DNA of 64,000 bases from Lysobacterales bacterium. Lineage in GTDB: Bacteria > Pseudomonadota > Gammaproteobacteria > Xanthomonadales > SZUA-5. The stretch is from assembly GCA_022844135.1 (NCBI GenBank), contig JALHMG010000012.1, positions 43,657 through 107,656 on the forward strand, written 5' to 3'. This document shows, piece by piece, positions 34,098 through 44,200 of this stretch. Under the pieces are notes generated by a model, which saw only the letters and a list, made by a program, of their open reading frames with translations, was not told where the DNA came from and did not search any database. A program made the translations under genes and the position numbers. Each line of letters opens with the position of its first letter. Position 1 is the stretch's first letter.

Positions 34098-35081
34098 ATG
34101 ACAATGGCAAGTCAGATCGATCACATTCAAGTTTGTTTACACCTGCTCCGCGGCGTGCTTTGGCTGCTCGGGCGATTGCCGCTGCGTGCGCTGCAGGGCC
34201 TGGGTGCGGCGCTGGGATGGCAATGGTCGGGTGCGCGACGGGAGGCGCGCCGAGCGCGCGACAATCTGCGCCTCGCGTATCCCGATTGGACCACGGCCAA
34301 AATCGATGTTTGTGCTCGTGCGGTGCTGCAGCAGACGGGCGCAAGTTTCCTGGAGCTGCCGTGGTTGTGGTCGCGTCGCGCATCCAGCGTACTCGGAGCC
34401 ATTCGCGTTGTGGAGGGAGAAGCGCTGTATCGCAATGCACTGGCATCGCCCCGCGGACTTATCGTCGCCGCACCGCACTTGGGCGCATGGGAGGCCCTGA
34501 ACTTATACCTGAGCGCACAGTCGCCAATCTCGGTTCTTTACAGAGCACCCAAGTCATTGCTCGTGGAACGACTGATCAACAGCGGACGCCAGCGGTTGGG
34601 CGCAACGCCAGTACCTGCCGACGCCAGCGGAGTGCGATCGCTTCTGAAGACACTGAAGTCCGGCGGTTGTGTTGGAATTTTGCCGGATCAGGTGCCGCGC
34701 GAAGGCGAGGGCGATTGGGCGCCATTTTTTGGACACGCTGCGTTGACGATGACGCTGCTGCCCAAGCTCGCTCAACGCACCGATGCGATCGTGTTATTCG
34801 CGTGGGCGGAGCGTTTGCCGCGCGGCCAAGGCTATGCGATTCGGTTCATCGATGCTGGAAGGATCGATGACACAACCGCGCTCAACCGCGCCGTAGAGCA
34901 ACTCGCACGAGCGTGCCCGGAGCAGTATCAATGGACGTACAAGCGGTTTCCGGGCGAGGCATATCGGATGTCGAGCAGTTCTTCCGTCGCTCGTCCACCA
35001 GAGCGCTCGGTGGATGCGGCCCCAACCTCACGTCAACCCTCTCCCGCCGGTGCGGGAGAGGGGGCTGACGATACTGCGTAG
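34098..35081 (+). CDS. LpxL/HtrB-type lysophospholipid/lipid A acyltransferase
   Basis: A 327-residue inner-membrane acyltransferase. It has an N-terminal helix (VCLHLLRGVLWLLGRL), then ARRARDNLRLAYPDWT, the catalytic HX4(D/E) in APHLGAWEALNLY, the acceptor-site region VLYRAPKSLLVERLI, GGCVGILPDQVP (equivalent of the usual DQ motif) and the end YQWTYKRFPG. It should acylate lipid A precursors or a related lipid. ATG 34098 is chosen as the first ATG before the family-like region. The last 30 or so residues (after RMSSSS) are low-complexity and partly encoded by a REP-like hairpin at 35037-35062, so the ancestral stop has probably been lost. Confidence 0.85.
   Translation: MTMASQIDHIQVCLHLLRGVLWLLGRLPLRALQGLGAALGWQWSGARREARRARDNLRLAYPDWTTAKIDVCARAVLQQTGASFLELPWLWSRRASSVLGAIRVVEGEALYRNALASPRGLIVAAPHLGAWEALNLYLSAQSPISVLYRAPKSLLVERLINSGRQRLGATPVPADASGVRSLLKTLKSGGCVGILPDQVPREGEGDWAPFFGHAALTMTLLPKLAQRTDAIVLFAWAERLPRGQGYAIRFIDAGRIDDTTALNRAVEQLARACPEQYQWTYKRFPGEAYRMSSSSSVARPPERSVDAAPTSRQPSPAGAGEGADDTA
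35037..35062. repeat. REP-like hairpin inside the 3' end of the acyltransferase gene
   Basis: Perfect 11-bp stem CCCTCTCCCGC / GCGGGAGAGGG with loop CGGT. The 'ccctctcccgc...gcgggagaggg' palindrome is a common dispersed intergenic repeat in pseudomonads and xanthomonads. Here it lies within the reading frame and encodes part of the odd C-terminal tail (PSPAGAGEG). Confidence 0.65.
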
Positions 35082-35130
35082 CGATCAACTAAAGGGATCA
35101 ACAACAGGCATCCCAATTCCAGAGGATCGG

Positions 35131-36378
35131 CTAGAAACGCACCACGCCCGAAGCCGAGTAGGTGTCGACGTTATCCGAAAAATCCGCAGCAAGGTCGAAC
35201 TGAAAGCTGCTGAAGGCCCAACCGAATCCCAGCGAGTAATGCAGCTCATCATCGCCGCGCAGGAACAGCGCTCGATCGATATCGACGCTGAGCGCTTGCG
35301 GACCGGACGTAGGTCCGGTAGCGAACAAGGCGTGCTCGGGTTCGCGCCACACGCCAGCACGCACCGAGAACGGATTGGTAAACTGAGTGAAGACGTATTC
35401 GCCGCCGAGGCGGATCTCCGTGCCATCGTCGATGTCGAGCACCGTGGCCGCGCCGAAGATATCGTCGTAACCATTCGCCAGATTGCCGTACTGGACGCGA
35501 TTTACGTCGAGCGCGAGCGCAAAGTTATCGCTCGGGCGCCAGCTCAGACCCACGCCGAACACATGCGGAACATCGAAAGCGGTGTCGACCACAATCAGCG
35601 GCTCACCGGCAGCGTTGAAGTTGCCTGCGCGGTACTCGAAGCTGCCGCCGCGGCGATAAGCGGCGCCGAGCGACCATTGCTCATTCAGCTTCCAAAGTGC
35701 GCCGACGTTGAAGGTAACGTCGTTGTCGTCGGCCTGCTGCAGCTGAAAATTGCGGCCCGCGCGCGCCGTGCGGGATTCGAGATCGAACTGCGAATAGACG
35801 ATGGCCACGCCCATCGAGAATTGATCGCTGAAACGATAGGCGCCAGACAGTCCGTAGTTGACGAGATCGGTATCGAGCGAGGTGGTCTTGAGCGGCAGCG
35901 AACTGATCTGTGCGCCAGCGGCGTTCTGGATGGCGATCGGTTGCTGGGTGTAGGCCACATCGAAGGACAGAGGCTGATGGCGGAATGCCGCCAGTGCCCA
36001 GCCATCCCCTGCATAGGTATAGCTGAAGTACGCCACCGAACCGCTGCTTGAATCGGCCTCATCGATGCCGAGGTTGGCGGAATTGAAAGGCTCAGATCGG
36101 AAGCTGCCGCCGGAGGCGAACGGCGTGGTGTAGTCGGTATTGCGGTACTCAAGCGCGATTTCCGAGGCACCCAGAATGGTGAGTCCTGCGGGATTGGTGT
36201 ATGCCGCTGTGGCGTCGTCGGCCAGGCCAAGGAAGGCACCGCCCATGCCCAAAGCGCGGGCGCCCGGATTGGCGAAATTGAATTGGATGCCTGCGTTCAC
36301 TTCATCGGAAGTGATCGCGAACGCCGGAGAGGCGGCCAGTGCAGAAATCAGAGCCAGAGCGATTGGGCGAATACGCAT
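35131..36378 (-). CDS. OmpP1/FadL/TodX-family outer-membrane transporter
   Basis: A 415-residue beta-barrel with signal peptide MRIRPIALALISALAASPAFA. The hatch-domain signature NFANPGARALGMGGAFLGLADDATAAYTNPAGL is the classic FadL family N-terminus, including the NPA motif. The chain closes with DTYSASGVVRF, ending in Phe. Members import long-chain fatty acids or hydrophobic aromatics. The substrate here is not known. It lies after the nuclease gene on the minus strand, separated by a hairpin at 36471-36493, so it is probably its own transcription unit. Confidence 0.9.
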   Translation of the reverse strand: MRIRPIALALISALAASPAFAITSDEVNAGIQFNFANPGARALGMGGAFLGLADDATAAYTNPAGLTILGASEIALEYRNTDYTTPFASGGSFRSEPFNSANLGIDEADSSSGSVAYFSYTYAGDGWALAAFRHQPLSFDVAYTQQPIAIQNAAGAQISSLPLKTTSLDTDLVNYGLSGAYRFSDQFSMGVAIVYSQFDLESRTARAGRNFQLQQADDNDVTFNVGALWKLNEQWSLGAAYRRGGSFEYRAGNFNAAGEPLIVVDTAFDVPHVFGVGLSWRPSDNFALALDVNRVQYGNLANGYDDIFGAATVLDIDDGTEIRLGGEYVFTQFTNPFSVRAGVWREPEHALFATGPTSGPQALSVDIDRALFLRGDDELHYSLGFGWAFSSFQFDLAADFSDNVDTYSASGVVRF

Positions 36379-36470
36379 GCGTGCGGGTCCTTTCTGGGGA
36401 TGAGCGAAAAATTAACATCTGGATGTGAAGGCTGTAAACGTAGCCGCCCGCGAACAAGTGCCAGAAAGCA

Positions 36471-36493
36471 CACGCCCGGCGATGCCGGGCGTG
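36471..36493 (-). terminator. Terminator-like hairpin downstream of the extracellular nuclease gene
   Basis: Perfect 10-bp stem CACGCCCGGC / GCCGGGCGTG with a 3-base loop, 23 bases past the nuclease stop on the minus strand and about 90 bases before the FadL-type start. On the minus strand it is followed by TGCTTTC, a weak T-rich end. It probably separates the two genes. Confidence 0.6.
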
Positions 36494-36515
36494 GTTCTCT
36501 GCGTTTGAACAACAA

Positions 36516-39362
36516 TCAAGGGAACAATCGCAACCACAGTCCATCATGATCGGAAATGCGCGTCGGGCGATACTCGTTGGGCGACTCGAAGCCGCTTGGG
36601 AAGAGGTCTTCACCATAGGTGGTCGCATTCGCTGCGGTTCGTTCGAACACTTCTGGCACATCGACATTGCCGCGTGCGAAGCTCGCTTCGATGAGCGCAC
36701 TCGCCGCCGGCACGTTGAGCAGCGCGTGATCGAGTGCTTGTACGTTGCGATCGAACAAGAAGCTGTAGCGCTCTGCCGCTGGCAGGCCATCGACGACGTT
36801 GACGAGATCGGGCTGAACCACATCGCTGACGGGGGCCAACTGGCTATTGGGCGTCGCGGCTGCGGCCAGAAGCGCCGTACCCTTGATGATGCCGATGGTA
36901 TCGACATGGCCATCGCTGAACTCGAAGGCGTTGTGGTCGCCGATGACGACCAACGGTCGAGTTGGGTTGGCGGTCTGTGCCGCCTGCACGAACCCGGCAA
37001 TCGATACCGCTTGTTCGAGCCGTTTGCGGCATACGCGTTCGGTGCTGCCGGTGCGGCAGTCGCCGATCCCGTTCAATGAGCGTGTGTGATTGACCATCAC
37101 GGTGAACGGCCGATTGCCCTGGCTGAAGACCCCGTCGAGCACAAACGGCGGGCGGTCATGCAGACAAGAATCCGGATCGTCGAACGTGAACAGGTCGGCC
37201 TTGCCGAGCTGCGTCAGCGTAAAGCCTGCGTTGACTCGACCGGTGCGAACCAAGAAGCCAACATCGATACCGCCGACATCGTTACCCTCGGCGAGATGCG
37301 CGGTGTAAATCAGTGCCGGATCATCGACGAGCAGTTTTGCGGCCAATGTCTCGAGCACGCCAACATTTTCGACTTCCTGAAAAGCGATGACATCCGGCGC
37401 GCGCAGCACGGTGCGGATGTAGCTCGACAGCTTGGCGATTCGTCGCGCGTAGTCGGCCGCTTCGGTCAGCTCGGGATACGTGGCTGAGCTGTTGCATGTT
37501 GTCACCGTGTTGTTGGCGACATTCGGATCGTACATGCGCAGCACGTTGATGCTGGCGATAGTCAGATTGCCCGGTTGTGCCACCGGCACCGGACGCGGCA
37601 TCGGATTGTCGGTGACGGTCAGTTGCGTAGGCCATAACTCGAAATCGCCGAAGTCGTAGCCGATCACGCCTTCGGCGCTGACGGTGGAGCCACCGGTGAG
37701 TGTGCGATTGGGCAAACCGAGTTTGTCTGGATCCAACTCGAAGATTTCCGGATTGTTATCGAACACCGGAATGCTTGCTGCGATGCCCGACAAACCCGGG
37801 AACAATATGCCGGGCTCGCGGAACGCTCGCGTGCTGCGCGCAACGATTTGCGGTTCGGCGAATGGATCGGTCGCGAAACGCTGGTTCGGGCCGTTGACGA
37901 TGCCCTGCGGCATGCTGACGCGCATGCCTTCGATGCATTCGAAGTTGGCGAATTCGATGTTCGGGTCGAGTGAACACGCAGGCGCATCGCGCAGCGGCGA
38001 AGGCCACTTGCCATCGAGCGTCACTGCGGGCGGCAACGGGGCGGTGCCTGTCGGCGTCACCGTCGCGGTGCTGATCTGCGTGAAATCGAAGAACTCAACA
38101 ACAGTGCCGCTGACATTGACGCGATCGCCCACGGCCACGGTTGGCGCCGTGCTGGTGAACACGAAGATGCCGTTCGAGGTCAGTACATTGGCGTCGTCGC
38201 GATCGAGCGGCGTTTGCATGAAAAAGCCGTTCGGTGCCAGGGCAGTGACAACGTTGTTGATCGTCGTGACGTTGCTGTTCGCCACCGGGGAAGCGTTGCC
38301 CGCACCTTGAATCTGGAAAATCTCCAGCGGATCGTCGTTGACAATGGTGCCAATCGCAGTCCCGTCGCTCGGCGTGACATTCTGGAAGTCGCTCAAGGTG
38401 AGCGTAAAGGTCTCGTTTGGTTCGCCGGCCAGGTCGTGATTGACCAGTACCGTTACCGTCGTCGAGGTTTGCCCGGCGCCGATCTCAATGTCTTGCAGCG
38501 CGATGCCGTTGTAATCGGAGTTGGCCACTGTCGCGCTGCCGTCGCTGGTCGTCGCGTCGAAGCGTACGCCGCCTGCCGGCGCGGGACCGGAAAGCGTCAC
38601 CACAAAGTCGAAGTTGGTCACATCGCCCGGCACGTTGCCTTCTGCCACTGAGCGGTCCGCCACGCTGAGTGTCAGTCCGCCGCCGCTTGGGTTGGCCACC
38701 AAAGAGAAGTCGTCGATACCCAGGCCGTCGTCCGCGCCCGTTGCGCCAAAGTCGCTCCATCGGATCCAGAACGACTGGCCATTCGGTATCGACAGCGAGC
38801 CGATGGTGAACTGCTTTGCGGTGCGATTGGCGGCAAGATTGCCGTCCAGCGCGCCGGTCGGCGCCGCCGTGACGGGCGCAACAAAGTCGAGAGCATCGAT
38901 TTCTGTGTAGGTGCCAACGATGGGACTGGTTGCCGTCGTGCTGAAGCCGAAATCGAGCCGGTCTTCGCGTCCGGCGGCGCCCAGGCGCCATTGTTCGCCG
39001 ACGTAAGCGATTTGCAATGCGGTAATCGTGGTGCCCGTATTGTTGACGAAGTTGGCGCCGAGTGTGCTGATCAGGCTGCCGCTCTGGAGTGTTCCGAAAG
39101 CGCGCTCGCTTTGCGTGCCGGTACCGAAGCTATACGTATCGCCGCCGGTGCCGCCGCCGCTGCCGGCGGTGTACAGCGTGTTTGCGTTGCCCAGGGTTTC
39201 GGCAAATGCCCAACCGGTCGGCACGGTGGAGCTGGTGCCGCTGGTCGCGAGGGTGTCGAAATCCTGTGCGACCGGCACGTTAACGGCCGGAATGGACACC
39301 TGCGCCGCGGCAGGCAGTGCCGCGACCAGCGCGAGCGAGCAAACAAAGGGAGAGAGCCGCAT
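36516..39362 (-). CDS. Secreted endonuclease/exonuclease/phosphatase-family nuclease with Calx-beta domain (ExeM/NucH-like)
   Basis: A 948-residue protein. It has a signal peptide (MRLSPFVCSLALVAALPAAAQ), then a beta-sandwich (about 25-225), then a Calx-beta-like calcium-binding repeat (about 232-345: VADRSVAEGNVPGDVTNFDFVVTL split by variable loops). An OB-like segment (about 350-500; FVFTST, VNVSGTVVEF) typical of ExeM nucleases follows. The EEP catalytic domain (about 600-945) has LTIASINVLRMYD, VIAFQEVENVG, MVNHTRS, VVIGDHNAFEF and the final SDHDG. It should degrade extracellular DNA. The protein ends soon after the catalytic SDHDG, as is normal when no extra anchor is present. Confidence 0.87.
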   Translation of the reverse strand: MRLSPFVCSLALVAALPAAAQVSIPAVNVPVAQDFDTLATSGTSSTVPTGWAFAETLGNANTLYTAGSGGGTGGDTYSFGTGTQSERAFGTLQSGSLISTLGANFVNNTGTTITALQIAYVGEQWRLGAAGREDRLDFGFSTTATSPIVGTYTEIDALDFVAPVTAAPTGALDGNLAANRTAKQFTIGSLSIPNGQSFWIRWSDFGATGADDGLGIDDFSLVANPSGGGLTLSVADRSVAEGNVPGDVTNFDFVVTLSGPAPAGGVRFDATTSDGSATVANSDYNGIALQDIEIGAGQTSTTVTVLVNHDLAGEPNETFTLTLSDFQNVTPSDGTAIGTIVNDDPLEIFQIQGAGNASPVANSNVTTINNVVTALAPNGFFMQTPLDRDDANVLTSNGIFVFTSTAPTVAVGDRVNVSGTVVEFFDFTQISTATVTPTGTAPLPPAVTLDGKWPSPLRDAPACSLDPNIEFANFECIEGMRVSMPQGIVNGPNQRFATDPFAEPQIVARSTRAFREPGILFPGLSGIAASIPVFDNNPEIFELDPDKLGLPNRTLTGGSTVSAEGVIGYDFGDFELWPTQLTVTDNPMPRPVPVAQPGNLTIASINVLRMYDPNVANNTVTTCNSSATYPELTEAADYARRIAKLSSYIRTVLRAPDVIAFQEVENVGVLETLAAKLLVDDPALIYTAHLAEGNDVGGIDVGFLVRTGRVNAGFTLTQLGKADLFTFDDPDSCLHDRPPFVLDGVFSQGNRPFTVMVNHTRSLNGIGDCRTGSTERVCRKRLEQAVSIAGFVQAAQTANPTRPLVVIGDHNAFEFSDGHVDTIGIIKGTALLAAAATPNSQLAPVSDVVQPDLVNVVDGLPAAERYSFLFDRNVQALDHALLNVPAASALIEASFARGNVDVPEVFERTAANATTYGEDLFPSGFESPNEYRPTRISDHDGLWLRLFP

Positions 39363-39503
39363 AGTGGCGATGAACCTGGAATTGATAGTTCGCGGAGCAT
39401 ACGGCGCCCACGGTTTCAGCGTGGTGACGAAGCATCACCTAAGGTAGCAACGCCGATCCGACAGGCGCATGATTCGCGCCCCTCATCAGGCACTGCACGT
39501 CCC

Positions 39504-39986
39504 ATGGCGCATCTCAAAGACTTCAAACTCCCCGGCATCGATCGCTGGGATCTGCCCTTGGATCGTTTCGAAGGCGAGGTGGTGCTGGTGGTGAATGTCG
39601 CCAGCCGCTGCGGGTTGACGCCGCAGTACAAGGATTTGGAGGCGCTACATCGTAAGTACAACGATCGCGGATTTCAGGTACTTGGCGTGCCCTGCAATCA
39701 GTTCGCCGGCCAGGAGCCGGGAACGGAGGCGGAAATCCAGCAGTTCTGCACGATCAACTACGACGTGACCTTCCCGATGTCCGGCAAGATCGAAGTCAAC
39801 GGGGGAAAACGTCACGCGCTCTACGAGTGGCTGGCTGGCGCGCAAGCTACGTTCCCGGGCGACATCAGCTGGAATTTCGAGAAATTCCTGATCGGTCGCG
39901 ATGGCAACGTCATCCGTCGCTTCGCTCCGACGGTCAAGCCCGACGCGGCAGAATTGGTGAGCGCGATAGAAAGGGCGCTGGGTTAG
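39504..39986 (+). CDS. Glutathione peroxidase family protein (Cys type)
   Basis: A 160-residue thioredoxin-fold peroxidase. NVASRCGLTPQYKDLEALH carries the peroxidatic Cys in place of selenocysteine. LGVPCNQFAGQEPGTEAEIQ holds the catalytic Gln and a second Cys, and ISWNFEKFLIGRDG holds the Trp-Asn pair of the catalytic tetrad. It reduces hydrogen peroxide or lipid peroxides, in bacteria often with thioredoxin rather than glutathione. ATG 39504 is used because longer in-frame starts would read into the divergent nuclease gene. The 141-base gap to that gene must contain both promoters. Confidence 0.92.
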   Translation: MAHLKDFKLPGIDRWDLPLDRFEGEVVLVVNVASRCGLTPQYKDLEALHRKYNDRGFQVLGVPCNQFAGQEPGTEAEIQQFCTINYDVTFPMSGKIEVNGGKRHALYEWLAGAQATFPGDISWNFEKFLIGRDGNVIRRFAPTVKPDAAELVSAIERALG

Positions 39987-40021
39987 CTCGGTAAGGGAAG
40001 CAGTTGCGCTCTATGCGCGGA

Positions 40022-40449
40022 CTATTCCGGCCCTAACAGCGTCACTTTGCGACCGTTGCGAAGCGCTGTAATGGCACCACCATCTAGCGTGAGGACACCC
40101 GAAGCGTTCGAAACCAAGATGCTGACAAAACGCTTCTTCGGCCTCGTCTTTTGCATCGACAACCAGCGTAAACACCGCCACTTCGGAACGCACGGCGCGG
40201 ATCGCCGCATCGGCCACCAGCGCGGAACCTACTTTCCGGCTTGGCGGGCTGTAGCGACGGCGAGTCGGCCGATACGGGCAACTGGCACCGATGGGTATCT
40301 TGGGAGCCGTTTCGCCAGCGGTGGGGGCAGGTCGGAAAGCGAACGCTACCTGCGGCCGGCGTGTAGTAACCAGGCGCCTCGTCTATGGCCACATAGCAAG
40401 CACTCATTCGACGGCGCGCATCCTGAGATGCCTGTTGCGCCAGATGCAC
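40022..40449 (-). pseudogene. Broken GNAT acetyltransferase, TacT-like toxin remnant
   Basis: Reading the minus strand from 40449, pieces of one GNAT protein appear in successive frames: QQASQDARRRMSACYVAID and YYTPAAGSV, then PLAKRLPRYPSVPVARIGRLAV, then ALVADAAIRAVRSEVAVFTL with VVDAKDEAEEAFCQHLGF, then a final GVLTLDGGAITALRNGRKV. At least two frameshifts and a stop separate them. The order matches TacT-type tRNA-acetylating toxins. No ribbon-helix-helix antitoxin gene is visible upstream, so the module is dead. Confidence 0.7.
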
Positions 40450-41235
40450 ATCGAGCGCCTCGACGCCGCAGGTAAAGTGATTGCGGTCGTGATCGGGTCA
40501 AAGCAATTCGAGCCGGAACGGCGCGCTCACATCGCGTCGGCGATCAGACGCTTGCGGGCTTTAAGCGCGCGCTTCATCGACGACGCGATCGGCGGAGAGA
40601 GCTGAACAGCAGCTCTGCGAAGCGCTGCTGGTCCGATGGTCGCGCACCTGGACATCCGCCGCCGGCGAACAAGAACCGCGGCGAGAACTCTGCCATGTCT
40701 CCGGAATCGCGCCGGTCAGAATTTGCGAGATTTCAATGCCACCGTTTGTAACGGATGTATTCGATACTGCGTCAAACGACGTGGTTCGTTAGGGGACTCA
40801 AATGCAACGCGATCATGTTTTCGTCGGACGACCGGCGTTTGTGTTCGCTGCTCGCAAGGCGCTGCGCCTTTTAAAGGACGATGGCGGAGAGGACCCATTA
40901 GTGCACACCATCGGCAAACATGGCTGGGTGTGTGCGGTCGCGGGATGTTGGTCCCCAACGAACCCTATGAATCGCGTCGGTGTGACCTGGGACCGAAGAT
41001 CGGCAGTCGTCTCGCGCTCCGATTGGGATCGAGCTCGTGATGGCAAAGTCGGAGCCCGTCCGGACGGTTCGGTAATCGCGAGCGCGTCGGGCGCACCGAC
41101 GCAATCGGCTGCTAGCCAAGTTCGACCCGGCCAGTCGAACCAAACGCATCGCCCGCGATGCGCGTGGGTGTGGGCGGCATGAAGTCCTGATGATCCTGTC
41201 GACTGAGCTGTCATTATCGCGAGGAGATCCCACTT
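40450..41235. other. 786-bp region without a supported gene, upstream of the toxin-complex locus
   Basis: Short open frames exist on both strands (for example a 54-codon plus-strand frame at 40444-40605 and a 126-codon one at 40802-41182), but neither shows a recognisable domain, and the longer one turns into low-complexity sequence. Together with the broken GNAT gene it looks like decayed DNA. The end of the region holds the ribosome-binding site AGGAG (41222-41226) of the TcB-TcC gene. The promoter of the toxin locus should be here, but I cannot identify it. Confidence 0.4.
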
Positions 41236-44200
41236 ATGGACTCGAGTGCTAGTGCAGTTTCTGCAAATGCTGCTCTCGAAATCCCAAACATGCCCAGTCC
41301 CTACGGTGGCAATGGCTTGGGATACGGCGAGTCTCTGACTGTCGAAGGTGCGACTGGAAGCCTCCAGTTTTCCGTGCCCATCCATGTTTCTGCCGCACGA
41401 AGTTTAACGCCCGTCTTGACATTGCGTTATGGCAACAGCCGTAGCAACGGTTTGTATGGCTTGGGTTTCGGTCTCGAGTTGCCCGCGATATCGCGGCGAA
41501 CTAGCAAAGGCATCCCTCGATACAACGCAGAGGACCAGTTCGTCACCGAAAAGGGCGACGTACTGGTCCCTCGCTACGACAAAGACGCGAGCGGACGCTG
41601 GAAGCCTGCGGTCTGGACGTCGGAGTATCGCGGCGTAGAGTATCAGGTCCGCGCTTATCGCCGACGCGTCGAAGCGCAGTTCGATCGCATCGAATGCTGG
41701 ACCAGTTCTCTGGATGGACGCGCGTTCTGGAAGATCACGGACAGCGGCAACGTCACGCATGTTTTTGGCGAAACTGCGGATGCGAGATTGGCCGATCCCG
41801 AAGCGCCGGAGAAGGTGTTTCGTTGGATGCTGCAACATCAGTCCGACGCCAAAGGAAACCGCAGTATCTATCGATATCGGACTGAGGTGTCCGGACAGGC
41901 TGTCGGGCTGTACCCAGATTCGATCTGGTACGGGAATTACCGGTATGATCAGCAGGATACTTATGCGTTTTGCCTGACGTTCCAATATGAGGCAAGACCC
42001 GATCCGTTGCTGAATTATCGCCCCGGTTTCGCTGTGTGTACGACCAAGCGCGGCTCGGGTTTCTCGATGATGCACTATTTCCCGGTTGAGCTGGGGCCGG
42101 AGCCTGTAGAAGTCGGGCGCACCGAGTTGCAGTATTCCGACGTGTCGGGTTGTTCTTGTTTACAGCGACTCAGGCGCACGGGTCTGCGCCACGTCGGCGA
42201 ACAAGTGCATGCCGACGCATTACCGGATGTCAGGTTTGCCTTTCATCCGCCAACTTCCGATCTCCGATTCCAACCGCTGCGGGTCGATAAAGGCGAACTT
42301 CCGGTTGTGCTGCCGCAGAATGCGATGGCATTCGTCGACCTCAATGGCGATGGTCTGGCGGGAATACTAGCTGATCGCTCAGCAAATCGGGCGCCACGTT
42401 ACTGGTCTCCACAGGGAAATGGTCTGTATGCGCCCGGTGCCTATCTCCCGTTGTCTCCGGTGACGCCGCTGAATCAACCCGCGCGCTCAGTGCTGCTGGA
42501 TCTCACCGGAACCGGCAGGCGGGACAGTCTGCTGCTCAGTGCCAATCGGGCCGGCTTCTATGGCAACAACAATCCGGGATGGGATCCCTACCTGCCACTG
42601 CAGAGCAACAACACCACGCTGACGCAACCGGACAGCCTGTTTATGGATTTGTCCGGTAGTGGTCGCGTGGACATGCTTTCCGCCGGGCCGGATGGCTGGC
42701 AGTACTGCGAAAGCCTTGGGCGTGCAGGATTTGCGGCGCCGATCCATGTGCAAAGTCCTCTCGAAATGCCGCTGTACCAGAGCAATAGCGAAGCCATATT
42801 CATCGGCTTCCTGAACGTATTCGGCGATGGTCTTTCGCATCTGGTGGAGGTCGCCAGCGGATACATGCGGGTCTGGCCCTCGCTGGGCTATGGTCGCTTC
42901 GGGTCGCCGCGGCTCATTGAGGGTATCCCAATACTGCCGGCCACGGTGGTTTCCGCCCGGCTGTTGTTTGCAGATCTGACGGGTGTTGGCGGGGCGGATC
43001 TCGCAGTCGTTCATGCCGATCATGTAGACATTTATCTGAACAACTACGGCCAGTCGTTTCGCTACCATGCAACGGTCGCGCTGCCTGCCGACTTCGGCAC
43101 ACTGGATGCGGTTCAAACCAGCGACGTTTTGGGGCTTGGCATCAATCAGCTGTTGCTGAGTTTTGCCGATCAGCCTGCCAATAACCAGTATCTCGACTTG
43201 TGCGGGGGGGCGAACGCTTACCTGCTGGCGTCGGTGAAGAACGGCATGGGGGTCAGTACTGAACTGCGTTACCGCAGTTCCAGTGATTACTTCCTGAAAG
43301 ATCAAGCGACCGGCCGACCGTGGTTGACGCGATTGCCCTTTCCGGTCCCGGTGGTCGACAGGATCGAGCAGACGGATGAAATTTCCGGCACGCTTTCTGT
43401 GCAATCGATGCAGTACGGCAACGGCTATTTCGACCCGTACGAGCGGCAATTCACCGGTTTCGCTTACAGCCAGCAGCAAAACTCGCTGACGGTGGATGCC
43501 TCGATCTGGCACTTCCCCGGACTGTCGTCCGAGGAGTATCGCGCGCTGAACGAAAGCAATGGTGAAGTCAAGCCTGGGAGTGAGCCTCGCTTTCAGCGCA
43601 GCTGGATGTATGTCGGCGACTGGGAGCAACAGGCTGCATTGCGTGCGCAGATGCTGGCATCCGTTTCGCCTGCGGTGAAGGGCGGCCTGATTCTACCCGC
43701 CCCGGTGTTGGCCGAAGACTTCAACCAAGAGCCGGTTGCCAGCGTCTGGTTGGCTTACCGTGCGCTGGCGACGCGCGCTGTCTTGACTGAGGTCGCAGGC
43801 GTCGATGCGCATGGATCGACCAAGCCGGTCCCCTATGCGGTCACCCAGCAAGCATGGTGCGTCAATCTGGTTCAACCTGAACTTGATGGACATTCGGCAG
43901 TAGTGGTGGTGTGCGAACGGGAGTTCGCGGAAAGCCAGTTCGAGCAGCATGGCAATGATCCCCATATCCGCCATCAGGTCCAAACCCGCTTTAGTGAATA
44001 TGGGCAGCCGTTGCAGCGAGTGGAAATCGGATACGCACGGTCAGCTGCCGTTGGCCGGGAGGTGCTTCCAGCGCAAGCGCGAGCACAGCTGCGAATGACC
44101 ACCACGGGGGTCATTAATCACCTGGACGGGGGCTACCACAACGCAAATGGTGGCACGACGGTGCCCCTGAAACGGCGGGATGAAGACCCGTTTCATGTGG

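Noticed and set aside
36560..36620. LFPSGFE near the C-terminus of the extracellular nuclease, similar to the VFANGFE tail
   Set aside because: It is internal, with the catalytic SDHDG after it, so it is not a terminal tail and may be chance or an ordinary loop.
40235..40250. TTGGCGGGC matching the tRNA-Arg 3' end as a possible left attachment site
   Set aside because: Only nine bases match and it lies inside the broken GNAT gene; expected by chance in GC-rich DNA.
40444..40605. 54-codon plus-strand frame as a possible antitoxin partner of the GNAT remnant
   Set aside because: It lies on the opposite strand to the GNAT remnant, is not ribbon-helix-helix-like and shows no family pattern.
40780..40805. 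CGTTAGGG resembling an integron attC core site
   Set aside because: The partner core site and the imperfect palindrome required for attC are missing.
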